Of a stretch of DNA of 64,000 bases, positions 8,869 through 17,887 are shown piece by piece. This DNA is from Sphingosinicella microcystinivorans (lineage in GTDB: Bacteria; Pseudomonadota; Alphaproteobacteria; Sphingomonadales; Sphingomonadaceae). Within the stretch, counting starts at the first letter, position 1. Each line of letters starts with the position of its first letter. The stretch lies in assembly GCF_003634215.1 (NCBI RefSeq), contig NZ_RBWX01000009.1, forward strand, positions 248,001 through 312,000, written 5' to 3'. The position numbers were made by a program, and so were the translations under genes. The notes beneath the pieces were generated by a model that was given only the letters and a program-made list of their open reading frames with translations, did not search any database and was not told the origin of the DNA.

Positions 8869-10290
8869 CTACGCCCGCCGCCAGACCGTCGTCCCGTCGG
8901 GCCTATCCTCGAGGATGACGCCTTCCGCCTTCAACTGATCGCGGATGCGGTCGGCCTCTGCCCAGTTTTTTGCGGCTTTGGCCGCACTGCGCGCGACTAT
9001 TAGGTTTTGAACCACCTCCTGCGAAATCTGAATTATCACGGTGGGAGCGTGCCCAATGTAGCTTTCAAGCGCAGAGTTTACCTGGGCTTTGATCGGCTTC
9101 ATGAGAGACCCGAGCCCAAGCAGTTCGCCAATCGCTTGCAGTTCCGACTTTGCCTTCGAAGCCTCCGCTTCCGAACCTGCCGTCGTCAGGTCCTTGCGAA
9201 CCTTCTGCATCTCGGCGAGCACGGCGGGCGTGTTGAGATCATCCGCAAGCGCTTCGAGAACCGCAGCAGGAACGTCCGCGTCCACATAGGGCGCATCGGA
9301 CGAACGGATCGCGTTTGCGAAACCATCCAGCATCGCCTTCGCCTGCGCGATCAGCCGATCATTCCAATCCAGCGGCTGCCGGTAATGCGCCATCAGCAGG
9401 GCAAGCCGCAACGTCTCACCCTTGTGGTCCTGCTCCAGAAGCTCGCCCACCGTCACCACATTGCCGAGCGACTTCGACATCTTCTCCTTGTCCATGGAGA
9501 GGAAGCCGTTGTGCATCCAGATGTTCGCGAGCGGCGCGCCGTCGTGGGCGCAGCGGCTTTGCGCGCACTCGTTTTCGTGGTGCGGAAACTGAAGGTCGAG
9601 GCCGCCGCCGTGGATGTCGATCGTGGTGCCGAGGTGCGCCTCGATCATCGCGGAGCATTCGATGTGCCAGCCGGGACGGCCTCGTCCCCACGGGGAGTCC
9701 CAGCCCGGCTGGTCTGCCGCGCTCGGCTTCCAGAGCACGAAATCGCCCGGGTTCTTCTTGTAGGGCGCCACCTCGACACGCGCGCCCGCGATCATCTCGT
9801 CCATCGGGCGGCGCGAAAGCGTGCCGTAGTCGGCATCCTTCGTGATGTCGAACAGCGCATGGCCGTCGGCCGCATAGGCCGCGCCCTTCTCGATCAGTGC
9901 CGCGATCATCGCGACCATCTGCTCGACATGCTCCGTGGCGCGCGGCTCGTACGTCGGCCGCTGCACGCCAAGCGCACCCATGTCGGCGCGATAGAAATCC
10001 TCGTAGCGCTTCGTGATCGTCTCGATCGGCACGCCTTCAGCCTGCGCGGCGGCCATGATCTTGTCGTCGATGTCGGTGAAGTTCCGCGCATAGTGCACGG
10101 CGTTCTCGCCATAGGTATGGCGGAGCAGCCGGAACAGCACGTCGAACACCACGGCGGGCCGGGCATTGCCGATGTGCGCGCGGTTGTAGACCGTGGGGCC
10201 GCACACATACATCGTCACCCGGTTCTTGTCGTCGGGTGTGAAGACGTCCTTCTGGCGCGTCAGCGTGTTGTAGAGGCGGATATCGGTCAT
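8869..10290 (-). CDS. cysS: Cysteinyl-tRNA synthetase
   Basis: Class I aminoacyl-tRNA synthetase charging tRNA-Cys. The 473-residue protein shows zinc-site C30 in YVCGPTVYNRAHIGN, the HIGN box at 39-42, WHIECSAM, HHENE and KMSKS at 270-274. The C-terminal ARSAAKAAKNWAEADRIRDQLKAEGV is the usual anticodon-binding tail. Odd: residues about 397-431 (bases 9001-9100) replace the usual short linker with a KPIKAQVNSALESYIGHA-type segment of about 50% GC against roughly 65% around it. It is last in a radA-cvpA-cysS run, 42 bases after cvpA. Confidence 0.96.
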   Translation of the reverse strand: MTDIRLYNTLTRQKDVFTPDDKNRVTMYVCGPTVYNRAHIGNARPAVVFDVLFRLLRHTYGENAVHYARNFTDIDDKIMAAAQAEGVPIETITKRYEDFYRADMGALGVQRPTYEPRATEHVEQMVAMIAALIEKGAAYAADGHALFDITKDADYGTLSRRPMDEMIAGARVEVAPYKKNPGDFVLWKPSAADQPGWDSPWGRGRPGWHIECSAMIEAHLGTTIDIHGGGLDLQFPHHENECAQSRCAHDGAPLANIWMHNGFLSMDKEKMSKSLGNVVTVGELLEQDHKGETLRLALLMAHYRQPLDWNDRLIAQAKAMLDGFANAIRSSDAPYVDADVPAAVLEALADDLNTPAVLAEMQKVRKDLTTAGSEAEASKAKSELQAIGELLGLGSLMKPIKAQVNSALESYIGHAPTVIIQISQEVVQNLIVARSAAKAAKNWAEADRIRDQLKAEGVILEDRPDGTTVWRRA

Positions 10291-10332
10291 GGCCGCGCCC
10301 CTAGCGCGAATCTGCCGCGAAGGAAACTGCCG

Positions 10333-10974
10333 CTAAATCTCTGTCGACCCTGCGTCGTCCAGCAGATCGTCGAGCGCGTCGCGCTCTTCGTGCGTGTAGC
10401 CTTCGCCGCCGCTCGTGTCGCTGTAGGGGCGATCCTCGGGCGCGGCGCGCGGCCTGTCGTCGCCGAGCCCCAACCCCTGCTGACGATCCTCGGCATAATC
10501 AATGATCGCGCGGCTGGTGATGTCGAGCAGCGGCTCCGTCTTCGCGGCGAGCAGCCATTCCGGCAACTTCTCGTTCCCGCCCCAGATGAGCGCGTGGCCG
10601 CGCGTGACGACGAGGAACACGAGGCTGACGACGATGAGCCCCTTCACCGCGCCGAAACCGAGCCCGAGAACGCGGTCGATCGGCCCGATCACCGATCGCT
10701 TGGTGCGGTCGCCGAGCAGCCGCCCGACAAGGCGGAACAGGAAGAACGTGCCGAAAAAGATGACGACGAAGGCGATCGCCGCCGCTGCAACTTCGCTGCC
10801 CACCATCCCCGCCGCAATCAGCTTGCCTGCCGGGTAGAACAGCTTCAGCGCCACAACCGCCGCGACCCATGCGAGCAGCGTGAGAATTTCGGTGACGAAC
10901 CCCCGGATCGCGCCGAGCACGGCAAGCGCACCCACGATGAGCAGAACGACGATGTCGAACCCGGTCATGTCCAT
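10333..10974 (-). CDS. cvpA: CvpA family inner-membrane protein
   Basis: A 213-residue protein with four hydrophobic helices in its first 140 residues, beginning MDMTGFDIVVLLIVGALAVLGAIRGFVTEIL, the standard CvpA opening, and containing the family segment GPIDRVLGLGFGAVKGLIVVSL. CvpA is needed for colicin V production in E. coli and is linked to envelope stress resistance; its molecular activity is unresolved. The C-terminal 60 residues are acidic, polar and probably cytoplasmic and disordered. It starts 11 bases after radA, and the radA-cvpA pairing is common in alphaproteobacteria. Confidence 0.9.
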   Translation of the reverse strand: MDMTGFDIVVLLIVGALAVLGAIRGFVTEILTLLAWVAAVVALKLFYPAGKLIAAGMVGSEVAAAAIAFVVIFFGTFFLFRLVGRLLGDRTKRSVIGPIDRVLGLGFGAVKGLIVVSLVFLVVTRGHALIWGGNEKLPEWLLAAKTEPLLDITSRAIIDYAEDRQQGLGLGDDRPRAAPEDRPYSDTSGGEGYTHEERDALDDLLDDAGSTEI

Positions 10975-10985
10975 ATTTCGCGCCC

Positions 10986-12371
10986 CTAATCGGCGCCGCA
11001 GAGGTGGTCAACAAGCCCCGACAAATGTTTGAAGCCTGTGGCTTTCATGCCATTGGGCACGCCGTCTCCCTTCGCCGTCGCGCCGCCCGGCAGGAAGGCA
11101 CGCTCGAAGCCGAGTTTCTGCGCTTCCTTGAGCCGGAGCCCAAGGTGCGGCGCAGCGCGAATCTCGCCCGAAAGCGCGATCTCGCCGAGCGCCACCGTAT
11201 CAAGCCGTATGGGCCGCTCCGCCATTGCCGAGGCGAGCGCCGCGGCAACCGCAAGGTCCGCCGCCGGGTCCGACACACGCAGGCCGCCTGCGATGTTGAG
11301 ATAAACCTCGCACGTCGAGAAGTTGAGCCCGCAGCGCGCCTCCAGCACGGCAAGGATCATTGCGAGCCGCCCCGAATCCCAGCCCACGACCGCCCGGCGC
11401 GGCGTCGCGCCCGAGGGCAGCCGCACGACGAGCGCCTGCACCTCCACCATCACCGGCCGCGTCCCCTCGATCGCCGGGAACACCACCGATCCCGGCACCG
11501 GTGCCTCTCGCTGGGTCAGGAACAGCGACGAAGGGTTCGAAACCTCTTCGAGGCCGAGCGCGCCCATCGCGAACACGCCGATCTCGTCGGTACCGCCGAA
11601 GCGGTTCTTCACGGCGCGGAGGATGCGATACTGGTGCGAACGCTCGCCTTCGAAATAGAGCACGGTATCGACCATGTGCTCCAGCACGCGCGGTCCGGCG
11701 ATCTGCCCGTCCTTCGTCACGTGGCCGACGAGCACCACCGCCGCACCTTCGGACTTCGCATATCGGATCAGCTCCTGCGCGGCGGCGCGCACCTGGCTCA
11801 CCGTGCCGGGCGCGCCCTCCAGCATGTCCGAATGCATGGTCTGGATCGAATCGATGATCAGGAGATCGGGCGCCGTGCGCTCCGCAAGCGTCGTCAGGAT
11901 GTCGCGCACCGATGTGACGCTGGCCAACGCCACGTCCGCCTTGCCGAGCCCGAGCCGCTGCGCGCGCAGCCGCACCTGGTCCGCCGCCTCTTCGCCGGAA
12001 AGGTACACGATGCGTTTCCCGGCCATCGCCATCTTGCCCGCGACCTGCAGCAGCAGCGTCGATTTGCCGATGCCGGGATCGCCGCCGATAAGGATCGCGC
12101 TGCCCGGCACCACGCCGCCGCCGAGCGTGCGATCAAGCTCGGCGATGCCGGTGGGCAGCCGCGGCGGCAGCGGCGTATCTTCGTCCAGCGATTGCAGGCG
12201 AAACGCCGAACCGCCGCGCGAAAGCGATTGCTTGGCCGAGAACGGCGTCACCACCGCGCCGGCATCCTCGACGATGCTGTTCCACTCCTTACATTCACCG
12301 CACTGCCCCGCCCAGCGCGGGCTCACCGCGCCGCAGGCCTGACAGACAAACTGGGTTTTCAGCCGCGCCAT
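10986..12371 (-). CDS. radA: DNA repair protein RadA
   Basis: Branch-migration ATPase acting with RecA in recombination repair. The 461-residue protein has the N-terminal zinc finger (C10, C13, C24, C27), a RecA-like core with Walker A GGDPGIGKST at 96-105 and Walker B LLIIDSIQT near 170, the diagnostic KNRFG motif at 255-259, and a C-terminal Lon-protease-like domain (GATPRRAVVGWDSGRLAMILAVLEARCG onward). Length is normal. First gene of the radA-cvpA-cysS run and divergent from alr, with a 123-base gap. Confidence 0.96.
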   Translation of the reverse strand: MARLKTQFVCQACGAVSPRWAGQCGECKEWNSIVEDAGAVVTPFSAKQSLSRGGSAFRLQSLDEDTPLPPRLPTGIAELDRTLGGGVVPGSAILIGGDPGIGKSTLLLQVAGKMAMAGKRIVYLSGEEAADQVRLRAQRLGLGKADVALASVTSVRDILTTLAERTAPDLLIIDSIQTMHSDMLEGAPGTVSQVRAAAQELIRYAKSEGAAVVLVGHVTKDGQIAGPRVLEHMVDTVLYFEGERSHQYRILRAVKNRFGGTDEIGVFAMGALGLEEVSNPSSLFLTQREAPVPGSVVFPAIEGTRPVMVEVQALVVRLPSGATPRRAVVGWDSGRLAMILAVLEARCGLNFSTCEVYLNIAGGLRVSDPAADLAVAAALASAMAERPIRLDTVALGEIALSGEIRAAPHLGLRLKEAQKLGFERAFLPGGATAKGDGVPNGMKATGFKHLSGLVDHLCGAD

Positions 12372-12494
12372 TCACCACCTGAATTCAAGAACAGAATAGG
12401 AACATATCAATCGCGGAAATGAAACACAACGGCCTCTTGCCGTCGTCAACAGGCATTTGCGCATCCGGCGTGGCCCGGCTATCCGTCCTCGCGC

Positions 12495-13517
12495 ATGATC
12501 CCGCCATCCCCTCTTCGCCTTCGTATCGACCTCGACGCGCTTGCGGCCAATTGGCGGCAGCTCCGCGCGCTCGCGGGCGTGGAGACAGGCGCCGCGATAA
12601 AAGCAAACGGCTACGGTCTCGGTGCGAAGGCCGTAACGGACCGGCTTTATGCCGAAGGATGCCGAACGTTTTACGTTTCCAGCTGGCAGGAGGCCGCGGC
12701 CCTCGCGGGTCATCCGCCGGACCTTCGTGTGAAGGTGTTGCACGGCATCGACGCGGCCGATCTTCCTGCCGCGCTTTCCATCGACGCGGACCCCGTGCTC
12801 GTCAGCCCGGAACAGGTGGCGCTGTGGCGCGCGCATGGCCAGGGCCGCCGCTGCGACATCATGGTGGATACCGGCATGAACCGCCTGGGCTTCGACTGGC
12901 GCGGCTTCTGCACGGAGATGTTCGCCGGCATGGATGTTGACACTGTTCACTCTCACCTCGCCTGCGCCGACACGCCGGAGCATCCGCTGAACGGGCTGCA
13001 GCGCGATCGTTTTGAAGCGGTCGTGATGGCGCTCGGCATACGCGGCGCACTGGCGAACACGGCGGGCATCTTCCTTGGGCGCGACTACGCCTTTGGCCAC
13101 GTGCGCCCCGGCATCGGGCTGTACGGCGGCATCGCCGGGCTGCACCAGGTCGTGTTTCCTTCCGCGCGCGTCATTCAGTGCCGCGATGTGCCGGCGGGCG
13201 AGATTTCCGGCTATGGCGCGACGTGGACGACCCCGCGCGACAGCCGCCTCGCCGTGCTCAACGTCGGCTATGCGGACGGGTATCTGCGGGGCTTTTCCAA
13301 CACCGGCGCAGCCCTTGTAGACGGCAAGCGCGCGCCGGTCGTGGGGCGCGTATCGATGGACATGGTCGTTGTAGACATCACGGATACCCCTGCGGTCACC
13401 ACCGGCGACTGGGTATACATCGTCTACAACCTCTCCGAAGCCGCCGCACAGTCCGGGCTTTCAGAGTATGAGTTGCTGACAGGGCTCGGCCCCCGCTATG
13501 AGCGCGTCTACACATGA
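12495..13517 (+). CDS. alr: Alanine racemase
   Basis: PLP enzyme interconverting L- and D-alanine for peptidoglycan. The 340-residue protein has the PLP lysine K36 in AAIKANGYGLG, VDTGMNRLG at 124-132, HSHLACADTPEHPLN, RPGIGLYGG and the second catalytic base Y240 in SGYGATW. The C-terminal domain ends with the usual SEYELLTGLGPRYERVY. It is slightly shorter than the common 350-370 residues. The stop codon overlaps the next gene's start (ATGA), coupling it to mlaE. A racA-like paralogue elsewhere cannot be excluded, so whether this is the biosynthetic or catabolic enzyme is open. Confidence 0.93.
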   Translation: MIPPSPLRLRIDLDALAANWRQLRALAGVETGAAIKANGYGLGAKAVTDRLYAEGCRTFYVSSWQEAAALAGHPPDLRVKVLHGIDAADLPAALSIDADPVLVSPEQVALWRAHGQGRRCDIMVDTGMNRLGFDWRGFCTEMFAGMDVDTVHSHLACADTPEHPLNGLQRDRFEAVVMALGIRGALANTAGIFLGRDYAFGHVRPGIGLYGGIAGLHQVVFPSARVIQCRDVPAGEISGYGATWTTPRDSRLAVLNVGYADGYLRGFSNTGAALVDGKRAPVVGRVSMDMVVVDITDTPAVTTGDWVYIVYNLSEAAAQSGLSEYELLTGLGPRYERVYT

Positions 13518-14299
13518 ACGCTCTCGTAAACTTCTTCGCCCACCCCGGCCGCGCTACGCTCGGCGCGCTCGCCAGCATCGGCCGGGTCGCGCTCTTCACG
13601 CTGCGCGCGCTCGCCGCCGCCCTGCGTCCGCCGTACTATTTCGGCCGCCTCGTCGAACAGATGCTGATCATCGGCTGGTTTTCGCTGCCCGTGGTCGGTC
13701 TCACCGCCGTTTTCACCGGCGCAGCGCTGGCGCAGCAAATCTTCGTCGGCGGCAGCCGCTTCAACGCGGAAAGCACCGTGCCCGCCGTCACGGTGATCGC
13801 CATTGTTCGCGAACTCGGCCCCGTCCTCGGCGGGCTGATGGTCGCTGGGCGAGTCTCCTCCGCGATGGCGGCCGAACTCGGCACGATGCGCGTCACCGAA
13901 CAGATCGACGCGCTCACCACACTGCGCACCGACCCGTTCCAGTATCTGATCGCGCCGCGCCTCGTCGCCGCCGTGATCGTGCTGCCGCTGCTCGTGCTCG
14001 TGTCGAACGCGCTTGGTGTGATGGGCGGCTTCCTGATCGGTACGCAGCGCCTCGGCTTCAACGTAACGTCCTACCTCGCCACGACGCGCCAGTACCTTGA
14101 ATGGGACGACGTCTCGTCGAGCCTCGTGAAGGCGGCGGTTTTCGGTTTCATCATCGCGATGATGGGCTGCTATCACGGCTTCCGCAGCATGGGAGGCGCG
14201 GCGGGCGTCGGCCGTTCGACGACGAACGCCGTCGTCAGCGCCTTCGTGCTGATCCTCCTCGCCAACCTCATCATCACCGTGCTGGTGTTCGGCTCATGA
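13514..14299 (+). CDS. mlaE: MlaE-type ABC transporter permease
   Basis: A 261-residue permease of the MlaE/YrbE family, which moves phospholipids or other hydrophobic ligands across the inner membrane to maintain outer-membrane asymmetry. The family core RELGPVLGGLMVAGRVSSAMAAELGTMRVTEQIDAL is intact, followed by hydrophobic helices to the C-terminus. It overlaps alr by four bases upstream and the ATPase gene by four bases downstream. No mlaD or mlaC follows, so the periplasmic partners must be encoded elsewhere. Confidence 0.92.
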   Translation: MNALVNFFAHPGRATLGALASIGRVALFTLRALAAALRPPYYFGRLVEQMLIIGWFSLPVVGLTAVFTGAALAQQIFVGGSRFNAESTVPAVTVIAIVRELGPVLGGLMVAGRVSSAMAAELGTMRVTEQIDALTTLRTDPFQYLIAPRLVAAVIVLPLLVLVSNALGVMGGFLIGTQRLGFNVTSYLATTRQYLEWDDVSSSLVKAAVFGFIIAMMGCYHGFRSMGGAAGVGRSTTNAVVSAFVLILLANLIITVLVFGS

Positions 14300-15066
14300 C
14301 GACGGGCGAGCGCGGCGGCAGCATCGAGCTTGTCGGTGTCCGAAAGGCGTTCGGGCCGAAGGTTGTTCTCGATCATATCGATCTGAAGGTCACCCCCGGC
14401 GAATCGCTGGTCGTGATCGGTGGCTCCGGCACCGGCAAATCCGTGATGTTGAAGTCGGTGCTCGGCATCCTGCCCATCGACGCGGGCACGATCCGTCTGG
14501 ATGGCGTCGATCTCGCCGCCGCATCGCGAGCCGAGCGCACCGAGCTCCGGAACCGCATCGGCATGCTGTTTCAGGGTGGCGCGCTGTTCGATTCGCTGCC
14601 CGTATGGCGCAACATCACCTTCGGGCTGACGCAAGGCCGCGCGACGAACGCGAAGGCGATGCACGCGAAAGCTGTCGAGCTGCTCGCGAAGGTGGGCCTG
14701 GATGCGCCGGTTGCGGACCTGAAGCCATCCGAGCTTTCGGGCGGCATGCAGAAGCGCGTCGCGCTTGCCCGTGCGATCGCCGCCGAGCCGGAAATCATCT
14801 TCTTCGACGAGCCGACCACGGGCCTTGATCCGATCCGCGCCGACACCATCAACCGGCTGATCCGCGGCCTGGTCACAGATCTCGGCGTCACTGCCGTCAC
14901 GATCACGCACGACATGGCGAGCGTGCGCCGCATCGCCGACCGCGTCGCTATGCTGAAAGACGGCCGCATCCACTGGGAAGGCAAGGTCGCCGACCTCGAA
15001 AACAGCGGCAACGACTATGTCGACCGTTTCGTCCACGGTCGCGCAGAAGACGGCGAGACTGGCTAG
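14296..15066 (+). CDS. mlaF: MlaF-type ABC transporter ATP-binding protein
   Basis: A 256-residue ATPase partner of the preceding permease. Walker A GGSGTGKS is at 42-49, signature LSGGMQKR at 147-154 and Walker B IIFFDEPTTGLDP around 167-179; the Met in the signature (SGGMQKR) is typical of the MlaF/Ttg2A group. The ATG at 14296 overlaps the permease stop (ATGA), which settles the start although the frame is open further upstream. Role: energises lipid transport with MlaE. Confidence 0.93.
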   Translation: MTTGERGGSIELVGVRKAFGPKVVLDHIDLKVTPGESLVVIGGSGTGKSVMLKSVLGILPIDAGTIRLDGVDLAAASRAERTELRNRIGMLFQGGALFDSLPVWRNITFGLTQGRATNAKAMHAKAVELLAKVGLDAPVADLKPSELSGGMQKRVALARAIAAEPEIIFFDEPTTGLDPIRADTINRLIRGLVTDLGVTAVTITHDMASVRRIADRVAMLKDGRIHWEGKVADLENSGNDYVDRFVHGRAEDGETG

Positions 15067-15095
15067 CGGCGTCTCTACGCCCTATATCGGCCGCG

Positions 15096-15533
15096 ATGTC
15101 GGAACCGCTCTATAACACCGCGATCCTGCGCCTCGCCGCAACGATCCCGCACCAGACGCGCCTCGCCGCGCCGCAGGGCACGAGCCGCAAGGTCTCGCCG
15201 ATCTGCGGCAGCCGCGTCACCGCCGACGTCGGTCTCGATAGCGACGGGCGCGTTGCCGCGTTCGGGCAGGAGGTGCGCGCCTGCGCGCTCGGGCAGGCTT
15301 CGGCTTCGATCCTCGGCGCAGGCGTCCTCGGAAAGTCCGCATCAGACCTTCGCGCCACGCACACCGCACTCGCCGCTTTCCTGAAGTCGGAGGGCGATGT
15401 TCCGGCAGGGTGGCCGGACCTCGAAATCTTCCGCCCGGCGCAGGCCTACAAGGCCCGCCACCCCTCGATCCTCCTCGCCTTCGACGCGGCTGCAAGCGCC
15501 GCCGAAGACGCCTCCGTCACAGCCAGCGCCTGA
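15096..15533 (+). CDS. NifU/IscU-like iron-sulfur scaffold protein, third cysteine absent
   Basis: A 145-residue protein related to the IscU/NifU N-domain, which assembles Fe-S clusters. SRKVSPICGSRVTADV supplies C37, and FGQEVRACALGQASA supplies C63. The third ligand cysteine near IscU position 106 is missing; the corresponding region reads YKARHPSI with a histidine. This is a variant form, so scaffold activity is inferred. It follows mlaF by 29 bases and its last 17 bases overlap the convergent methyltransferase gene. Confidence 0.85.
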   Translation: MSEPLYNTAILRLAATIPHQTRLAAPQGTSRKVSPICGSRVTADVGLDSDGRVAAFGQEVRACALGQASASILGAGVLGKSASDLRATHTALAAFLKSEGDVPAGWPDLEIFRPAQAYKARHPSILLAFDAAASAAEDASVTASA

Positions 15534-15990
15534 CCTTTTCCGTGTAAGCGCGGTAGTCGTCCCCGAACTTCGTTTCGAGATAGCGTTCCTCGCGCGCGAT
15601 CACCTGCCGGTCGATCAGGATCACCACGAAGGGCAGGAGGAGCAGCGTCGCAAGACTGTCGAAGATGAGCGCCAGCCCCGCGAAGATCAGCGCCATGCCG
15701 AGATACATCGGGTTCCGCGTCCAGCGATAGACACCGCTCGCCACGAACGCCGTCGTCTGCCGCCACGGTTCGGGATTCGTGCCTGCCCTCCTGAACCGCA
15801 ACAACGCCGCGAAGATGAGGCCGAGCCCAGCGATGGCCAGAATCATGCCGGCGATGCTTGCGACCCTGATGTCGAGCCCGATCGGCGGATCGCCGAGCAG
15901 CCTTCCGATTCCAAGGCCAAGAAGCAGCATCCCGGCGTAGACGAACGGTGGCGGGAAGCGTACCTGTGGGCTGTCCTCGTCGATCTTCAT
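15517..15990 (-). CDS. Isoprenylcysteine carboxyl methyltransferase (ICMT)-family membrane methyltransferase
   Basis: A 157-residue polytopic membrane protein with four hydrophobic segments. The C-terminal core GVYRWTRNPMYLGMALIFAG and EERYLETKFGDDYRAYTEKVRRWL is the S-adenosylmethionine-binding signature of the ICMT/PEMT-like family (RNPxYLG and E-x-x-L-x-x-x-F-G-xxYxxY). The frame is open 34 codons further upstream, but MKIDEDS at 15990 gives the normal family N-terminus. Bacterial members methylate lipids or small molecules; the substrate here is unknown. Confidence 0.82.
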   Translation of the reverse strand: MKIDEDSPQVRFPPPFVYAGMLLLGLGIGRLLGDPPIGLDIRVASIAGMILAIAGLGLIFAALLRFRRAGTNPEPWRQTTAFVASGVYRWTRNPMYLGMALIFAGLALIFDSLATLLLLPFVVILIDRQVIAREERYLETKFGDDYRAYTEKVRRWL

Positions 15991-16069
15991 ATCCGGTGCC
16001 GATGCCTCTGTTTCGCTTCCCCTGCGTCTACCGCCCCTCCCCGCGCATCGCAAACCGGGCCGCGCGCTG

Positions 16070-17887
16070 ATGGCCGTGGGCGGTGATTCCACCCTGCTTC
16101 GCGATGGTGTGGTTTATCTTGCGGCGGCGGTCGCGGTGGTGCCGCTGTTCCACCGGCTGAAGCTCGGCAGCGTGCTCGGCTATCTTGTCGCGGGCATGAT
16201 CATCGGGCCGCATCTGCTCGGTCTCGTCACTGATCCTGAAGCGACACTCGGCTTTGCCGAATTCGGCGTCGTGCTGCTGCTGTTTGTGATCGGACTCGAA
16301 CTGCGCCCCAAGCGACTGTGGGATCTTCGCTACGACATTTTCGGGCTGGGCAGCGCGCAGGTGCTGCTCTGCGGGTTCGCAATCACAGGGGCGCTGCTCC
16401 TCACGACCATATTCACCTGGCAGGCCGCGCTCGTCATCGGCCTCGCGCTCGCGCTATCCTCCACCGCGCTCGACGTGCAGATCCTGCGCGACCAGGGCAA
16501 GATCAACACGCCGCTAGGCCAGCGCATCATCTCGATCCATCTGATGCAGGATCTCGCGATCGTTCCGCTGCTGATCGTGACCACCGCCCTCTCCCGCACG
16601 CCGGTCTCCGAATCGCCCGAAGGCTGGGAGCTGGTCTGGAAATCGTTCGTCGCGATCGGTGCGCTGGTGCTTGCCGGACGCTTCCTTGTGAACCCGCTGT
16701 TCCGCCTCATCGCGCAAACGGGCACGCGCGAGGTTTTCGTCATCGGCGCTCTGCTGATGGTCGTCGGCTCCGCCTTCCTGATGGCAAGCTTCGGGCTTTC
16801 GATGGCCCTTGGCGCGTTCATCGCGGGTGTGATGCTTGCAGATAGTCCCTACCGGCACGAGGTGGAAGCGGACATCGACCCATTCCGGGGCCTTTTGCTC
16901 GGCCTTTTCTTCATGGCCGTGGGCATGATGCTCGATCTTTCGATCATTCTGAAAGAGCCGGCGCGCATCCTGCTCTATGTCACCATCCTGATCGGCGTGA
17001 AGTTCACCGTGATCGCGCTTCTCACGCGCCTTTTCGGCTCGAACTGGCGCGATGCTGCGCTTACCGGCGTTCATCTTGCACAGGGCGGCGAGTTCGCTTT
17101 CGTCGTGCTGACAGCAGCCGAAAGTGGGCTATTGCTTGCATCCGAGGCCTCCAGCCTGTTTGCCGCCGCCGTCACCGTCTCGATGGCGCTGACCCCGCTT
17201 CTCATCGCCGGCGTCGACAGGCTCGTCGAGCGCGACAGTGAAGACCACGATGCCGAAGGCCCCGAAACGGCCGAGAACGCCCCGGCGATCATTGTCGGCT
17301 ACGGTCGCTTTGGCCAAACGGTGAATCAGCTTCTCGCGGCGCGCGGCATTCCCGTTACGCTCATTGACCGCAAACCGGGGCAGATCGAGCTTTCCGGCAA
17401 GTTCGGCCGCAAGGTCTATTACGGCGACGGGACGCGGCTCGATGTGCTGCGCATCGCGGGCGCGGAGGAGGCGCAGCTCCTCATCTACTGCAACGACCGT
17501 CAGCAGATCACCAACGAGATGCTGGGCATCGTGCGCCGCGCCTTTCCCAACCTCAAGGTGCTCATCCGCGCGTTCGACCGGCGGCATGTGATGCAACTCG
17601 CCAATGCGGACTGCGACACGGTGGTGCGAGAGGTTCATGAAAGTGCCGTGTTAATGGGCCGCGCGGCGCTCAAGGCCGCGGACGTCGACGACGAGACCAT
17701 TGATGAGATCGAGGCCGAGTATCGCGAGCGCGACAGCGAACGCCTCGCCCTGCAGATCGCCAGCGGCGACCTTCGCGCCGGTCTCGATCTCACCTATGGC
17801 ACCTACCCGCTGCCTGCGAACGAGGGCCTCGGCGAAATTCCCTACGCGCTTGATGATGACAGCCCGCGATCCGGGCATATTGCCTAG
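16070..17887 (+). CDS. Kef-type monovalent cation:proton antiporter (CPA2) with TrkA-N domain
   Basis: A 605-residue inner-membrane antiporter. The first 380 residues form the CPA2 domain with 12-13 helices, including LGYLVAGMIIGPHLLGL and the ALSSTALDVQ(I)L segment of the family. A cytosolic RCK/TrkA-N domain follows with NAD-binding IIVGYGRFGQ at about 405-414. KefB/KefC exchange potassium for protons and are gated by glutathione adducts; glutathione control is inferred from overall resemblance only. No KefF/KefG ancillary gene lies nearby. Four-base convergent overlap with the LysR gene. Confidence 0.9.
   Translation: MAVGGDSTLLRDGVVYLAAAVAVVPLFHRLKLGSVLGYLVAGMIIGPHLLGLVTDPEATLGFAEFGVVLLLFVIGLELRPKRLWDLRYDIFGLGSAQVLLCGFAITGALLLTTIFTWQAALVIGLALALSSTALDVQILRDQGKINTPLGQRIISIHLMQDLAIVPLLIVTTALSRTPVSESPEGWELVWKSFVAIGALVLAGRFLVNPLFRLIAQTGTREVFVIGALLMVVGSAFLMASFGLSMALGAFIAGVMLADSPYRHEVEADIDPFRGLLLGLFFMAVGMMLDLSIILKEPARILLYVTILIGVKFTVIALLTRLFGSNWRDAALTGVHLAQGGEFAFVVLTAAESGLLLASEASSLFAAAVTVSMALTPLLIAGVDRLVERDSEDHDAEGPETAENAPAIIVGYGRFGQTVNQLLAARGIPVTLIDRKPGQIELSGKFGRKVYYGDGTRLDVLRIAGAEEAQLLIYCNDRQQITNEMLGIVRRAFPNLKVLIRAFDRRHVMQLANADCDTVVREVHESAVLMGRAALKAADVDDETIDEIEAEYRERDSERLALQIASGDLRAGLDLTYGTYPLPANEGLGEIPYALDDDSPRSGHIA

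Noticed and set aside
9007-10989. 660-codon plus-strand open frame across cysS and cvpA
   Set aside because: Spans two real genes and their gap on the opposite strand; composition is a reverse-frame artefact.
11004-12422. 472-codon plus-strand open frame across radA
   Set aside because: Antisense to a gene with intact zinc finger and Walker motifs; no protein family signature.
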